Shown here in pieces: positions 42,843-50,796 of a stretch of DNA of 64,000 bases. How positions within the stretch are numbered: the first letter of the stretch is position 1; every line of letters starts with the position of its first letter. The translations under genes and the position numbers were made by a program. The notes below the pieces were generated by a model. The model was not told the DNA's origin, ran no database searches, and saw nothing but the letters and a program-made list of their open reading frames with translations. This DNA comes from Salana multivorans. GTDB lineage: Bacteria; Actinomycetota; Actinomycetes; Actinomycetales; Beutenbergiaceae. The DNA is taken from the NCBI RefSeq assembly GCF_003751805.1, contig NZ_RKHQ01000002.1, forward strand, positions 310,001 through 374,000. The letters run 5' to 3'.

Positions 42843-44030
42843 TTACCGGCTCGGCCAGACCCAGGCGGGCGCGTCGAACGGGCCACGCCCCGGGACGACC
42901 GTCTCGCCGAGCTCCTTCGTCAGCTCGACCCGCGCGGCGCCGACCTCCGCCAGCGCCGCGGCCAGCGGCTCGGCGTGCGTCACGACGAGCACCTGGGTCC
43001 GGCGCGCCGCCCCCGCGATGAGCTGGGCGAGGGCGGGCAGCAGCCGGGAGTGGAGGCTGGTCTCGGGCTCGTTGACGACGAGCAGCTCCGGCATCCGCGG
43101 GGCGAGGAGCGCGGCGCAGAGCAGGAGGTAGCGCAGCGTCCCCTCGGACAGCTCGGGGCCGCTGACCGGCCGGAGCAGGCCGGGCTGGTGCAGCAGCACG
43201 TCCATGACGCCGACGGCTCCCTGCTCGCCGACCGCCGTCTCGCGCACCTCGACGCGGGAGTCGAGCCCGTCGGCGACGGCGTCGTCCAGGTCCCGGCCGT
43301 AGCCCTGCTCGACGATCGTGGCGAGCGCCGGGGCGAGGTCGGCCCCGTCGTCCGCGAGGGCCCAGGTGCGCGTCGCGACCTGCGGCCGGCGTGCCGGCGC
43401 CTCGGGGTCGGCGCGGAGCGCGTCGTAGAACCGCCAGCTCTCCAGCATCCGCCGCACGCCGACGACCTCGGGCGTCGTCCGCGGGTCGACCAGCTCCGCG
43501 AGGATCGAGCGGTCGGCGGAGATGGGCGCCGCCAGCGTCTCCCAGCCGCGGCCGCCGCCCGCGCCGCGCTGCCGGACGCGGGGGCCGGTGCGCTCCAGCA
43601 GCACCGACGCCGGCCTCGGGTGCGTCCCGGCGAACACGGCCTCGGCCTTGATCTCCGGGTCGTTCGGGAACCGGCTCGTGCCGTCCGGCTGCGGGAGCCC
43701 GAGATCGACGGCGTACCCGAGCTCCTCGCTCGCGACGCCCAGGAGCAGCCGGACGGGCTCCCGGCGCCGCGTCCCCGTGACCGGCACCTCGCCGCGGCGC
43801 ATCGCGCGCGACGGCTGCTCGGGTCCGGCCCAGCGCAGCGCGGCGAGCCCGCCGGACCGGGCGACGTCGGCGACGAGCGAGCCGCGCCCCGCGCTCGCGA
43901 GCAGCCGCAGTCCGCGGTAGAGGTTGGACTTCCCGACGCCGTTCGCGCCGCTCACCACCGTCAGCGGTGCCAGCGGCACCACGACGTCGCGCAGCGACCG
44001 GTACCCGCTGACGGCGACGGTGGTGAGCAT
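42843..44030 (-). CDS. RecF-like AAA ATPase (SMC-type, DUF2813-like)
   Basis: A 395-residue ABC-class ATPase. The N-terminal part is MLTTVAVSGYRSLRDVVVPLAPLTVVSGANGVGKSNL, where GANGVGKS is the Walker A. The C-terminal part has LSEGTLRYLLLCAAL (signature-like motif), LLVVNEPETSLH (Walker B) and LVVTHAEPLAAAL. It lacks the long coiled coil of true SMC proteins. Relatives occur both as stand-alone repair-type ATPases and in OLD-like defence systems; no TOPRIM domain is present here. It lies alone between trmL and VKOR genes. Confidence 0.85.
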   Translation of the reverse strand: MLTTVAVSGYRSLRDVVVPLAPLTVVSGANGVGKSNLYRGLRLLASAGRGSLVADVARSGGLAALRWAGPEQPSRAMRRGEVPVTGTRRREPVRLLLGVASEELGYAVDLGLPQPDGTSRFPNDPEIKAEAVFAGTHPRPASVLLERTGPRVRQRGAGGGRGWETLAAPISADRSILAELVDPRTTPEVVGVRRMLESWRFYDALRADPEAPARRPQVATRTWALADDGADLAPALATIVEQGYGRDLDDAVADGLDSRVEVRETAVGEQGAVGVMDVLLHQPGLLRPVSGPELSEGTLRYLLLCAALLAPRMPELLVVNEPETSLHSRLLPALAQLIAGAARRTQVLVVTHAEPLAAALAEVGAARVELTKELGETVVPGRGPFDAPAWVWPSR

Positions 44031-44076
44031 AGCGACCGGGGTGTCCTGGGCGATCCGGGCGGGGTGGCGTCGCCGG

Positions 44077-44775
44077 TCAGGAGTTGATGATCTGGATGCC
44101 GTACTTGAGCATGATCATGACGGCGAGCGTCGTGAGCAGCAGCGCCGGCACGATGACGTCGAGGTGCCACTCGATCGCCCGCTCCAGGCCACGCTGCGCC
44201 CGCGGCGGCAGGTAGAGCGTCTTCTCGATCGCGCTGATGTGCAGGAGCGTGAAGAACGTGATCGTGGTGAACACCGTGATGATGAGGCACCACGGGCACA
44301 GCGCCCCGATGTAGAAGAACGACTGCACGAACAGCCAGTACGCGAAGATCAGCGCGAGCCCGTACGCCACCTGCGCGCAGAACAGGAACCAGCGCGGGAA
44401 CCGCGTGCTGCAGAAGCCGAGGATCGCGATGGTCAGCACGACCGGCTCGCTGGCCAGCCCGATGAAGGCGTTCGGGAACCCGAAGAACGTCGCCTGCCAC
44501 GACTGCGCGACCGTCCCGCACGAGATCGCCGCGTTGATGTCGCAGCTCAGCACGGCCTTCGGGTTGAGAGCCAGGTGGTAGGACTCGATCGAGAGCACGG
44601 CCGAGGCGACGATGCAGAAGATCGCCGAGATGCCCATGAGCGCGTAGAGGAACCGGAGCGAGTGGCGTCCGGTCCCGCGCGCGAGGGGCGAGCCGGGCTC
44701 GTCGTCGAAGGTCTCCTCGTCGGACGCGTCGATGTCGTCGACGACGTCGGACGCGTCAGGGGCCTGGCTGCTCAC
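44077..44775 (-). CDS. Vitamin K epoxide reductase (VKOR) family protein
   Basis: A 232-residue membrane thiol oxidoreductase. After an acidic cytoplasmic N-terminus (VDDIDASDEETFDDE) come about five hydrophobic helices. Cysteines match the family: the loop pair Cys78 and Cys86 and the quinone-proximal C-P-W-C (160-163). It re-oxidises a DsbA-like partner and passes electrons to quinone, enabling disulfide formation in exported proteins. Several lipoproteins in this window have paired Cys that may be clients. The GTG at 44775 follows CATGCT by 6 nt; longer open frames upstream lie antisense to the hydrolase gene and are not supported. Confidence 0.9.
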   Translation of the reverse strand: MSSQAPDASDVVDDIDASDEETFDDEPGSPLARGTGRHSLRFLYALMGISAIFCIVASAVLSIESYHLALNPKAVLSCDINAAISCGTVAQSWQATFFGFPNAFIGLASEPVVLTIAILGFCSTRFPRWFLFCAQVAYGLALIFAYWLFVQSFFYIGALCPWCLIITVFTTITFFTLLHISAIEKTLYLPPRAQRGLERAIEWHLDVIVPALLLTTLAVMIMLKYGIQIINS

Positions 44776-44844
44776 GGGACAAGCATGCCGTACGCCGCCT
44801 GAGAGTCTCCTGGGAAGTCGGTCCCGGGGTGCCAGAATCGCGGC

Positions 44845-45576
44845 ATGACGCAGCGCAGCGACCACACGATCGTCCCGGTGCCCGTCGACGGCGGCGAGCT
44901 CCCCGTCCGGCTCCACCTGCCCGAGGGCGGCAGCGGTCCGGGGCTCGTGCTCGTCCAGGAGATCTTTGGCGTCTCGCGGTACGTCGAGGCACGGGCTGAC
45001 GACCTGGCCGCGCTCGGCTACGTCGTGGCGGTGCCGGAGCTGTACTGGCGGGTGGGGCTTGCCGCGACGCCCGAGGACGGGCCGATCGACGAGGTGCTCG
45101 CCGCCGGCATGGCGGCCTCGCGGGAGCTCGGGATCGACCGCGCGATCGACGACGTCGTCGCCGCGCTCGAGTGGCTGCCGACGGTGGCGGAGGTGACGGG
45201 GCCGGTCGGCGTCATCGGGTTCTGCTTCGGCGGTGGGGTCGCGTTCGCCGCGACCGCGCGGCTGGAGGGCTCCGACTCGCCGGCGACGCTGGTGTCGTAC
45301 TACGGCTCGGCGCTGCCCGCGCTGGTGGACCGGGCGGCGCACGTCCGGGTGCCGAGCCTGCACCACTGGGGGAGCGCGGACACGTTCATCCCGGTCGAGG
45401 CGCAGGAGAGGGTCCGCGCGGCGTGCGAGGCGCACGCGGAGGTCGAGTGGTTCACCTACGACGGCGCCGGCCACGCGTTCGACAACCCGCACCCCGCCTT
45501 CCACGACGCGGACGCCTCGCGGCTCGCCTGGGAGCGGACCGTCGACTTCCTGCGTCGACACCTGCCGACCGGCTGA
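44845..45576 (+). CDS. Dienelactone hydrolase family protein
   Basis: A 243-residue alpha/beta hydrolase. Diagnostic points are the V-L-V-Q-E-I-F-G start of the fold, the nucleophile elbow I-G-F-C-F-G-G-G with catalytic Cys near residue 129, the Asp in HWGSADTFIP, and the His in DGAGHAFDN. The Cys-Asp-His triad is typical of dienelactone hydrolases, although most homologs have broader ester-cleaving roles. CAGAAT lies 6 nt before the ATG and no ribosome site is visible. The divergent VKOR gene shares a 69-bp promoter region with it. Confidence 0.92.
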   Translation: MTQRSDHTIVPVPVDGGELPVRLHLPEGGSGPGLVLVQEIFGVSRYVEARADDLAALGYVVAVPELYWRVGLAATPEDGPIDEVLAAGMAASRELGIDRAIDDVVAALEWLPTVAEVTGPVGVIGFCFGGGVAFAATARLEGSDSPATLVSYYGSALPALVDRAAHVRVPSLHHWGSADTFIPVEAQERVRAACEAHAEVEWFTYDGAGHAFDNPHPAFHDADASRLAWERTVDFLRRHLPTG

Positions 45577-45588
45577 GGACGCGCCGAC

Positions 45589-45621
45589 GAGGCGGGCTCG
45601 GCCGTCAGCCGAGCCCGCCTC
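45589..45621. terminator. Bidirectional terminator containing the RtcB-remnant stop codon
   Basis: A perfect 14-bp stem (45589-45602 with 45608-45621) closes a 5-nt loop. The stop codon of the minus-strand RtcB remnant lies in the loop, and the stop of the dienelactone hydrolase gene is just to its left. Confidence 0.8.
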
Positions 45622-45901
45622 TCAGGCCGGGACGCGCGTGCGCGCGCACACCGTTCATGCCGCAGCCGATGTCGACCCCGACGGCGTTGGGGGAGACTGC
45701 GTCGCGCATGGCGATGACGGAGCCGACGGTCGCGCCCTTGCCGAGGTGGACGTCGGGCATGACGCGCACGCCGTGCACCCACGGGAGCGCGGCGATGGTG
45801 CGGAGCTGCTGGAGCGCCTGCGGCTCGATCTCGTCCTCGCGCGCCCACATGAGGGTGGGGGCCGCGGTCCCGGTCAGCTGGGTCGGGAGCTCTGTGTGCA
45901 T
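45605..45901 (-). pseudogene. Truncated RNA ligase RtcB (N-terminal quarter only)
   Basis: A 98-codon frame whose first 85 residues match the N-terminus of RtcB. It has V-M-P-D-V-H-L-G-K-G-A-T-V-G-S-V-I-A and the metal-binding A-V-G-V-D-I-G-C-G-M-N. Full-length RtcB has about 400 residues; here the frame ends right after this block, inside a terminator hairpin, so histidine-guanylation and most metal ligands are missing. The start has an excellent AAGGAGGA site, so a short peptide may still be made. It is best explained as a deletion remnant of an RNA-repair ligase. Confidence 0.75.
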
Positions 45902-45974
45902 GGCGTCCTCCTTCGGTACGTGTGCCATGGCGGGGTGCGCTGGTGCGCGTGGCGGTGCTCGGCGGGCAACGAGA

Positions 45975-46003
45975 AGGCCACCGGGGTGGTCTCCCGGTGG
46001 CCT
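45975..46003 (-). terminator. Hairpin downstream of the 40-aa ORF
   Basis: An 11-bp stem AGGCCACCGGG/CCCGGTGGCCT (45975-45985 with 45993-46003) has a 7-nt loop. On the minus strand it is followed by TTCTCGTT, fitting a terminator for the small upstream ORF. Confidence 0.6.
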
Positions 46004-46032
46004 GTGCCTGCGCTCGTGGGCGGATCGGCCCG

Positions 46033-46155
46033 TCAGCCGTCGTCGTCGGTGGCGCCCGGGGGTGCGTGGTCGTCTCGCTCGCACGGGAGCACGGGCAGCA
46101 CGACCTGGGCCGGGGAGGGATTCCCGACCGCGATCTGCTGGTAGCCGTGCTGCAC
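46033..46155 (-). CDS. Possible 40-residue small protein upstream of the RtcB remnant
   Basis: GTG at 46155 opens a 40-codon frame, VQHGYQQIAVGNPSPAQVV..., ending in an acidic DDDG. Support comes from three signs: a TACGGT -10-like element 7 nt before the GTG (the window's leaderless pattern), a compositionally sensible peptide, and a hairpin terminator 30 bp after the stop. No family is recognised. It could be a leader peptide linked to the former RtcB gene. Confidence 0.35.
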   Translation of the reverse strand: MQHGYQQIAVGNPSPAQVVLPVLPCERDDHAPPGATDDDG

Positions 46156-46214
46156 GGAGTCGACCGTAGTCGAACCGCCTCACCGGGCGTCAAGGGGCTT
46201 TCCGGTGTGAGTCG

Positions 46215-46454
46215 ACCGGGGCGGGAAAAGCTAAGGGCCTGGAATCCTGTGGGATTCCGGGCTCCGAACGCGACCCGGCAACCCACGAATCGGCATCTCT
46301 TGAACGACAGCTCTCCGGCGGCGAACGCTGCATCGCTGAAGATCATGGTGCCTGCGGCGAAGTGCGAGGAGTGGAACGGACACCGCAACCCAGATGATGA
46401 CGTCCACGACGACGCCTCGCTCGCCTGATGCTCTGTCCGTCGCGACGGCGACAA
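46215..46454 (-). pseudogene. Remnant of a pentapeptide-like repeat protein
   Basis: One minus-strand frame contains SSHFAAGTMIFSDAAF then AAGELSFKRCRFVGCRVAF. This shows the every-fifth-residue Phe/Leu periodicity of actinobacterial 'F-x-G-G-x-V-x-F-x-x-A' repeat proteins. Only about 45 residues fit before the frame becomes Pro/Ser/Arg-rich, and no good start or partner domain is present. It looks like a fragment left in a decaying region. Confidence 0.35.
46236..46263 (-). terminator. Hairpin in the decayed intergenic region
   Basis: GGAATCC (46241-46247) pairs with GGATTCC (46252-46258) across a TGTG loop, and the stem extends outward with GC and GU pairs. On the minus strand it is followed by TTAGCTTTT, so it would act as a terminator for leftward transcription. 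Confidence 0.5.
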
Positions 46455-46694
46455 CGTGGCAACGCGGCGATGTGCTCCGCAGTGCGGTTCGGTCGCTGAC
46501 TATCCCTGCGCCCTTGCTCGACTTCGCGGGCCGGAGAAGGAGGCATCCGGAAGAACGGCAGGATCGAGTAAAGACTCGTGTCACACAAGACCGCCACAAG
46601 CTGCTCTCGTGATTCCCTCCTGATCCGGGCCCGCGCGCTGCTACCGTGCCGACCAGTATCTCCGGAACCGGGCTGAGACGCGAAGGAGCGCATC
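46455..46694. other. Intergenic region before the lipoprotein gene
   Basis: About 240 bp of moderate GC with no convincing gene on either strand. It probably contains the promoter of the lipoprotein gene at 46695; no consensus -35/-10 pair stands out. Confidence 0.4.
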
Positions 46695-47657
46695 GTGAGA
46701 CGACGCACACCGTTGGTCCTGATCTGCGCGGCGCTTCTCGCGGCCTGCTCCTCCGGGCCGAGCGTCGAGCTGGGCGAGGGTTCGATGGAGCGCCTGGACT
46801 CCTCGCCGTTGTCGGAGTTCTACACCTCGGTCTACGGCGAGGTGACCCTGACTCAGGACGAGGAGGCCGTCCAGCAGCGCTCCCGGCAGCTGCGCGAGGC
46901 CGATCTCACGGCCGAGTGCATGGCCGCTCAGGGCTTCTCCGATTACGTCCCCTGGTTCCCCGGCATGGGTCTGACCGCCACCACTCCAGAGGAGGACCCG
47001 TCACTTGATCCGCTGGAACGAGCCACGCAGTGGGGATACGGGGTCTTCACCAGTACCGCTCCCATCGTTGAGAATCCCGACGCCTACATCGATCCCAACC
47101 AGGCGGTCATGCAGCAGATGTCGGATGCCGAACGGTCCGCTTTCTGGCGTGCACTGGTCGAGGGTGATGGCAGTGGCCCCGGCGCGAATGGGCGGCTCGA
47201 TCAGGCCGATGGATGCGTACCCTGGGCCAGCGAAGAGGTCAACGAGATCGACCCTCGGTGGGAGCGTGGCGCCAGCGCCTTCTCCGACCCCCGGTTCGCC
47301 GAACTGGACAGAGCGATCCAGGACATTTCCACGACGGTTGCGGAGTCGACGGCTCTGGCGGACGCGAACCGGGCATGGTCGGACTGCATGGGCCAAGACG
47401 GCTACGACTACGCCTCCCCGGAGGCTGCCGAAGCACACTTCACGATCCTCGGCGGCGAGATCGAGTCCCGGACCAGCGACGAGGCGAAGGCAGTTGCCGC
47501 CGACGAGATCGCCACCGCCGTGTCTGACCAGCAGTGCCGCTCGGACACCAACTACGACGAGACGGTCCAACAGATCACATGGAACGCGGAGCAGCAGATC
47601 CTGGATCTCTACGCCGACGATATCACCGCCCTGCTCGGCGCCATTCAGGCGAACTAG
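46695..47657 (+). CDS. Conserved lipoprotein (related to the one at 48299)
   Basis: A 320-residue predicted lipoprotein with lipobox L-A-A-C (about residue 19). The mature part is acidic and mostly helical, with spaced Cys residues in the contexts LTAECMAAQGF, QADGCVPWA, WSDCMGQDGY and DQQCRSDTNYD. The 'C-M-x-x-Q/D-G-Y/F' element repeats twice and is typical of actinobacterial lipoproteins of unknown function. Four Cys could form two disulfides. GAAGGAG precedes the GTG start at 46695. It lies beside a secreted inhibitor and a second similar lipoprotein. Confidence 0.75.
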   Translation: MRRRTPLVLICAALLAACSSGPSVELGEGSMERLDSSPLSEFYTSVYGEVTLTQDEEAVQQRSRQLREADLTAECMAAQGFSDYVPWFPGMGLTATTPEEDPSLDPLERATQWGYGVFTSTAPIVENPDAYIDPNQAVMQQMSDAERSAFWRALVEGDGSGPGANGRLDQADGCVPWASEEVNEIDPRWERGASAFSDPRFAELDRAIQDISTTVAESTALADANRAWSDCMGQDGYDYASPEAAEAHFTILGGEIESRTSDEAKAVAADEIATAVSDQQCRSDTNYDETVQQITWNAEQQILDLYADDITALLGAIQAN

Positions 47658-47843
47658 CACACGAGCCGCGGTCCTGCCAGTTCTGCCGCCCCTCATGCAG
47701 GTGGCCCACGTCCGAAATCACCACCAGTTTCCAGCATCTGCCTAGACTCACGGATCATTCAGGAGGCAGATCCATGTGGCGACTGGTACGTTTCCCGGAC
47801 CCCGGGTACATCCGAGTGCCTCGGGACACTCGACGAGGAGTTG

Positions 47844-48290
47844 ATGATGATGGGAACCAAGACGCGCAGGGTCATTGCGCAGGCCGCTGCAGCGGCGCTG
47901 CTTGTGGGCGGTGGGGTCGTTCTCGCTAGCCCCGCACAGGCGGCCAGCTCCCACTGCAGCGTGGGGTACTTCTGCATCTGGCGAGACAAGGACTTCCAGA
48001 CCGACGGTGTGGGCACGAGCCTCAAGTCGATCTACTACTCGCTGGCCAACTACGCGGGCTCCTACTATTCGGGGACCAGCTTCAGTGCGAACGACAGCGC
48101 GAGCTCGTTCTGGAACCGGAGCGGGACCAGCCAGTCCGTGTACATCTACAAGTACGCGGACGCCGGCGGCGTCTCCTTCAAGGTTCCGGCTGGTTCGGGT
48201 CGCAACAACCTCGCGACTTCGCTCGACCCCGCCCTGTGGAACGACACGATCTCGTCGGCCTACTTCCAGGCCTACGACCCGCACCACTGA
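47844..48290 (+). CDS. Secreted peptidase inhibitor family I36-like protein
   Basis: A 148-residue secreted protein. The signal peptide ends A-S-P-A-Q-A-A. The mature part begins S-H-C-S-V-G-Y-F-C-I-W-R-D, matching the I36 (beta-gamma-crystallin-like) inhibitor domain, with the second module Y-x-S-G-x-S-F-x-x-N-D-x-A-S-S-F-W-N-R-S-G. Two Cys near the start likely form a disulfide. Start may be any of several adjacent ATGs (47841-47850); 47844 is taken. Such proteins inhibit metalloproteases in Streptomyces. It is flanked by two lipoproteins of one type, suggesting a common extracytoplasmic role. Confidence 0.75.
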   Translation: MMMGTKTRRVIAQAAAAALLVGGGVVLASPAQAASSHCSVGYFCIWRDKDFQTDGVGTSLKSIYYSLANYAGSYYSGTSFSANDSASSFWNRSGTSQSVYIYKYADAGGVSFKVPAGSGRNNLATSLDPALWNDTISSAYFQAYDPHH

Positions 48291-48298
48291 GCGCCCGA

Positions 48299-49171
48299 AT
48301 GCGGATCAGCCAGGACGCACTGCGCGTTGCGGCGGGGCTCGCTCTGGTCGCCGGCGTGGTGGGGTGTGCCTCTGCGGTGCACCCCACCTACGTTCCTCCA
48401 GAGCCCGACGAGGACCAGTTCTTCCTCCCGCTCGACGAGTTCAAGGTTCCCGACTACGCGGTCAACTACGCCCGCGACCTCATCACACGCGACTGCTTGA
48501 TGGAGCAGGAGATCGACTACCCGGTGGTGGAGATCAACATCGATGCCCGGGGTCCAGAGACCGCTAACGCCGTCGCCCGTGGCATCTTCAACGCCGAGCT
48601 GGCCGCCAAGTACGGCTACCACGCCGCTCCCACGGATCGGTTCGACCGAGGCCTCGCGATCCAGGTGATCACGGAGGCCGAAGCGGTCGTAGCACAGCAC
48701 CCAGAGTCAGTCGCACAGTGTCAGGACGCGAGTCGGAGAGAAGTTCCCTTCGACGGCACCCCGACGGCAGAGGAGCTTGCCTTCTACATCGACGTCGACC
48801 GCGACGAGGAGATCCTGGCCACGATCGAGAGCTGGCGTTTGTGCATGCTCGCGACTATCCCCGCCGAGTCCGTCGCCGCCTCGCCCAACGAGATGCCCGT
48901 CTCGCAGGATGCCGTGCGATTCGGGATCCGCGAGCTAAACCTCACCCAGCAGCCCCCGGACGTCACCCCAGAGGAGCTCACGCTGGCGATCGTGGACGCC
49001 CACTGCAGAGAGACCTCCGGCTACGCCGCCACCTATTACGCCGCTACCTGGGACCTCCACCTCGAGCTGATCGAAGAGCATTTGGACCAGCTCGTCTCCG
49101 AGAGGGACACAGCGCGGCGCCAGGAGCAGGCGGCCCGCGACATCCTTGCCGGTCGTTCCAGTGACACCTAA
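48299..49171 (+). CDS. Conserved lipoprotein (paralog-like to 46695)
   Basis: A 290-residue predicted lipoprotein with V-V-G-C at the end of the signal peptide. Cys occur in TRDCLMEQEI, VAQCQDAS, SWRLCMLA and DAHCRETSGY. The 'W/N-x-x-C-M' and 'C-R-x-T/D-x-x-Y' contexts and length resemble the lipoprotein at 46695, so both probably belong to one family despite low identity. It starts 9 bp after the I36 gene stop, so the two are likely co-transcribed; no separate ribosome site is obvious. Function unknown. Confidence 0.7.
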   Translation: MRISQDALRVAAGLALVAGVVGCASAVHPTYVPPEPDEDQFFLPLDEFKVPDYAVNYARDLITRDCLMEQEIDYPVVEINIDARGPETANAVARGIFNAELAAKYGYHAAPTDRFDRGLAIQVITEAEAVVAQHPESVAQCQDASRREVPFDGTPTAEELAFYIDVDRDEEILATIESWRLCMLATIPAESVAASPNEMPVSQDAVRFGIRELNLTQQPPDVTPEELTLAIVDAHCRETSGYAATYYAATWDLHLELIEEHLDQLVSERDTARRQEQAARDILAGRSSDT

Positions 49172-49254
49172 TGGTTGGCTTCGGTGTATGAGTCTGGAGC
49201 ACCATCACACGGCAGCGCCCCACGGGGTGAAGGTCTACGAGAACTCCGGCGAGT

Positions 49255-49466
49255 TCAAAGTCGAGCGGCCCGGTCGCCAGTCGGGGGGCATGGGGTAGAG
49301 GGCGACCTGTCTGGGTGGGACGTGGCGAACGGGTTCCTGCTCGCCGATCCCTCCTCGTCGATGGGGCGGAGCTCGTCGACGAAGATCGCGAGCGCGCGGC
49401 CCTCGGGTCGCAGCGCGGTGGCGACGTCCTGGACCATCTCCTCGAGGTCGGGGGAGTCGGCTCGGC
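49255..49466 (-). pseudogene. Partial copy of the neighbouring AAA ATPase gene
   Basis: A 99-bp stretch (49368-49466) aligns with 51435-51545 inside the ATPase gene. It encodes ADSPD-LEEMVQDVATALRPEG and on to IFVDEL, but lacks 12 bp (4 codons). The frame then continues unrelated (RPIDEEGSASRNPF...). The in-frame deletion and many synonymous differences suggest the remnant of a diverged paralog, not a recent duplicate. Confidence 0.7.
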
Positions 49467-49467
49467 T

Positions 49468-50643
49468 CTAGGAGTGGATCAGCTTGGTCACCCAGCTTAG
49501 GAACCGGTCGAGCAGGTCCGCCTCCCTGAAGGCTGGTGTCGAGGCATGGTGGGGTGCGGCCACAATGCTCCCTTGCGGGATGAGTGGGCTGGATGGCGCG
49601 GCGCTGGGGGTGGGACTCGGTTGCGGGGGCGCGGGTTCCGCCTCCTCGAGGGGTCGGTCAACACCTAGCGCTTGCGCAGCGGTGGTGGGTGCCTGCGTGT
49701 CCTCCGGGCTCGTCGCGGAGGGCACCGTCTCGCTTTCGCTGGGGCGGCGTTCGCGTCCGGCCGGGGGATCGATCTCTGTCTCGACCTCGGCGGGTTGAGC
49801 CTGGCGCGACGCAACTGCCACGAGCCGGGCCCGGGCGGCGGACGAACGGGCCTCGCGCAGCACTTCGACATCACTCGCGAGAGCCCACCCCGAGTAGGGG
49901 AAGCCGGTCTCCGTTGGGAACCACTTCCGCGCGCCGGACAACACCTCCCGGAGAAACTCTTTCGCGTCGTAGCTCTGGGCGCTCTCCAACTCCATCCGTT
50001 CGGGTTTGAGCTTCAGGACGGTTGCGCCGACGTACAGGAACGCTTGCCCCGAGAAGCCCGGCTCCCACGGGCGCGCCGGCTTGCGGCTTCCGGCGGCCAG
50101 CACCCGGATGCGGGCCGCCGGTCCCTCGAACAGCGCCGGGGGGACTTTCGTGCCGGTGGCGCTCTCGGTGAGCAACCAGAGCACGTCGGCTCCCGCAGCT
50201 CGTCGCGCCTCCGTTCGCCGCACGAACGTGGTCGGCCAGCGCTGCACCTCGATCGCCAACGGTGTTGCCGCCTCCACCCAGACGTCCGCCCGCGAGGCTG
50301 CGTGCTCCGGGACTGCGGTGTACCCGAGGCTGCGGCAGATGCCGAGGATGCGGTTCTGGATCCATCTGTGCTCCTGCGACATCGGCCCGCCGCCGCGCCC
50401 GTACCCGAAGGCGTGTACACAGTCCTCTGGCTTCCCCTTGTTGCGGAGGAACCGGGTTCCGTTCCCGTTCTGAACCGAATCCAGCGGAAATCGGCACTCT
50501 TCGACGGGGCAGATCAGCTGCCCACCAGAGGCTCGGATGATCTCCCAGTCCTCGGGGTCGTAGACCCACAGTGGGCGAGGAAGCCGCACGCTGCGCAGGT
50601 GCGCGTGCTCTTTCTTGGCTTTTCCTTGGTGGTCGTGTCTCAT
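49468..50643 (-). CDS. CoiA-like nuclease-domain protein
   Basis: A 391-residue protein resembling competence protein CoiA. The N-terminal zinc-finger-like part has ICPVEEC (Cys45, Cys50). A predicted PD-(D/E)xK core follows, with SRADVWVEAATPLAIEVQRW, where Asp120 and E132-x-Q134 match the variant D...ExQ active site of CoiA relatives. The last 120 residues are a disordered Pro/Glu/Thr/Ser tail. CoiA itself aids processing of transformed DNA, but many CoiA-like nucleases lie in mobile or defence regions. It is 153 bp downstream of an ORC-like ATPase on the same strand and may work with it. GC is below the chromosome average. Confidence 0.7.
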   Translation of the reverse strand: MRHDHQGKAKKEHAHLRSVRLPRPLWVYDPEDWEIIRASGGQLICPVEECRFPLDSVQNGNGTRFLRNKGKPEDCVHAFGYGRGGGPMSQEHRWIQNRILGICRSLGYTAVPEHAASRADVWVEAATPLAIEVQRWPTTFVRRTEARRAAGADVLWLLTESATGTKVPPALFEGPAARIRVLAAGSRKPARPWEPGFSGQAFLYVGATVLKLKPERMELESAQSYDAKEFLREVLSGARKWFPTETGFPYSGWALASDVEVLREARSSAARARLVAVASRQAQPAEVETEIDPPAGRERRPSESETVPSATSPEDTQAPTTAAQALGVDRPLEEAEPAPPQPSPTPSAAPSSPLIPQGSIVAAPHHASTPAFREADLLDRFLSWVTKLIHS

Positions 50644-50796
50644 GTCGACACCCTGGCATCGACCACTGACACAATGCCCGAGCCCGCCTGAGCGCCCTCA
50701 CCTTGGGCCAATTCGGACCAGCCCGATGCAAGATCGGGGTAGGAGGGTCGAGCGCGCCGAGGTGGTGTTCGCCTAGAGGTGCGCGACCGGCGTTGC

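Noticed and set aside
44776-45561. Extension of the VKOR frame upstream to 45561.
   Set aside because: The extension lies fully antisense to the dienelactone hydrolase gene. The GTG at 44775 has the leaderless -10 pattern and fits family length.
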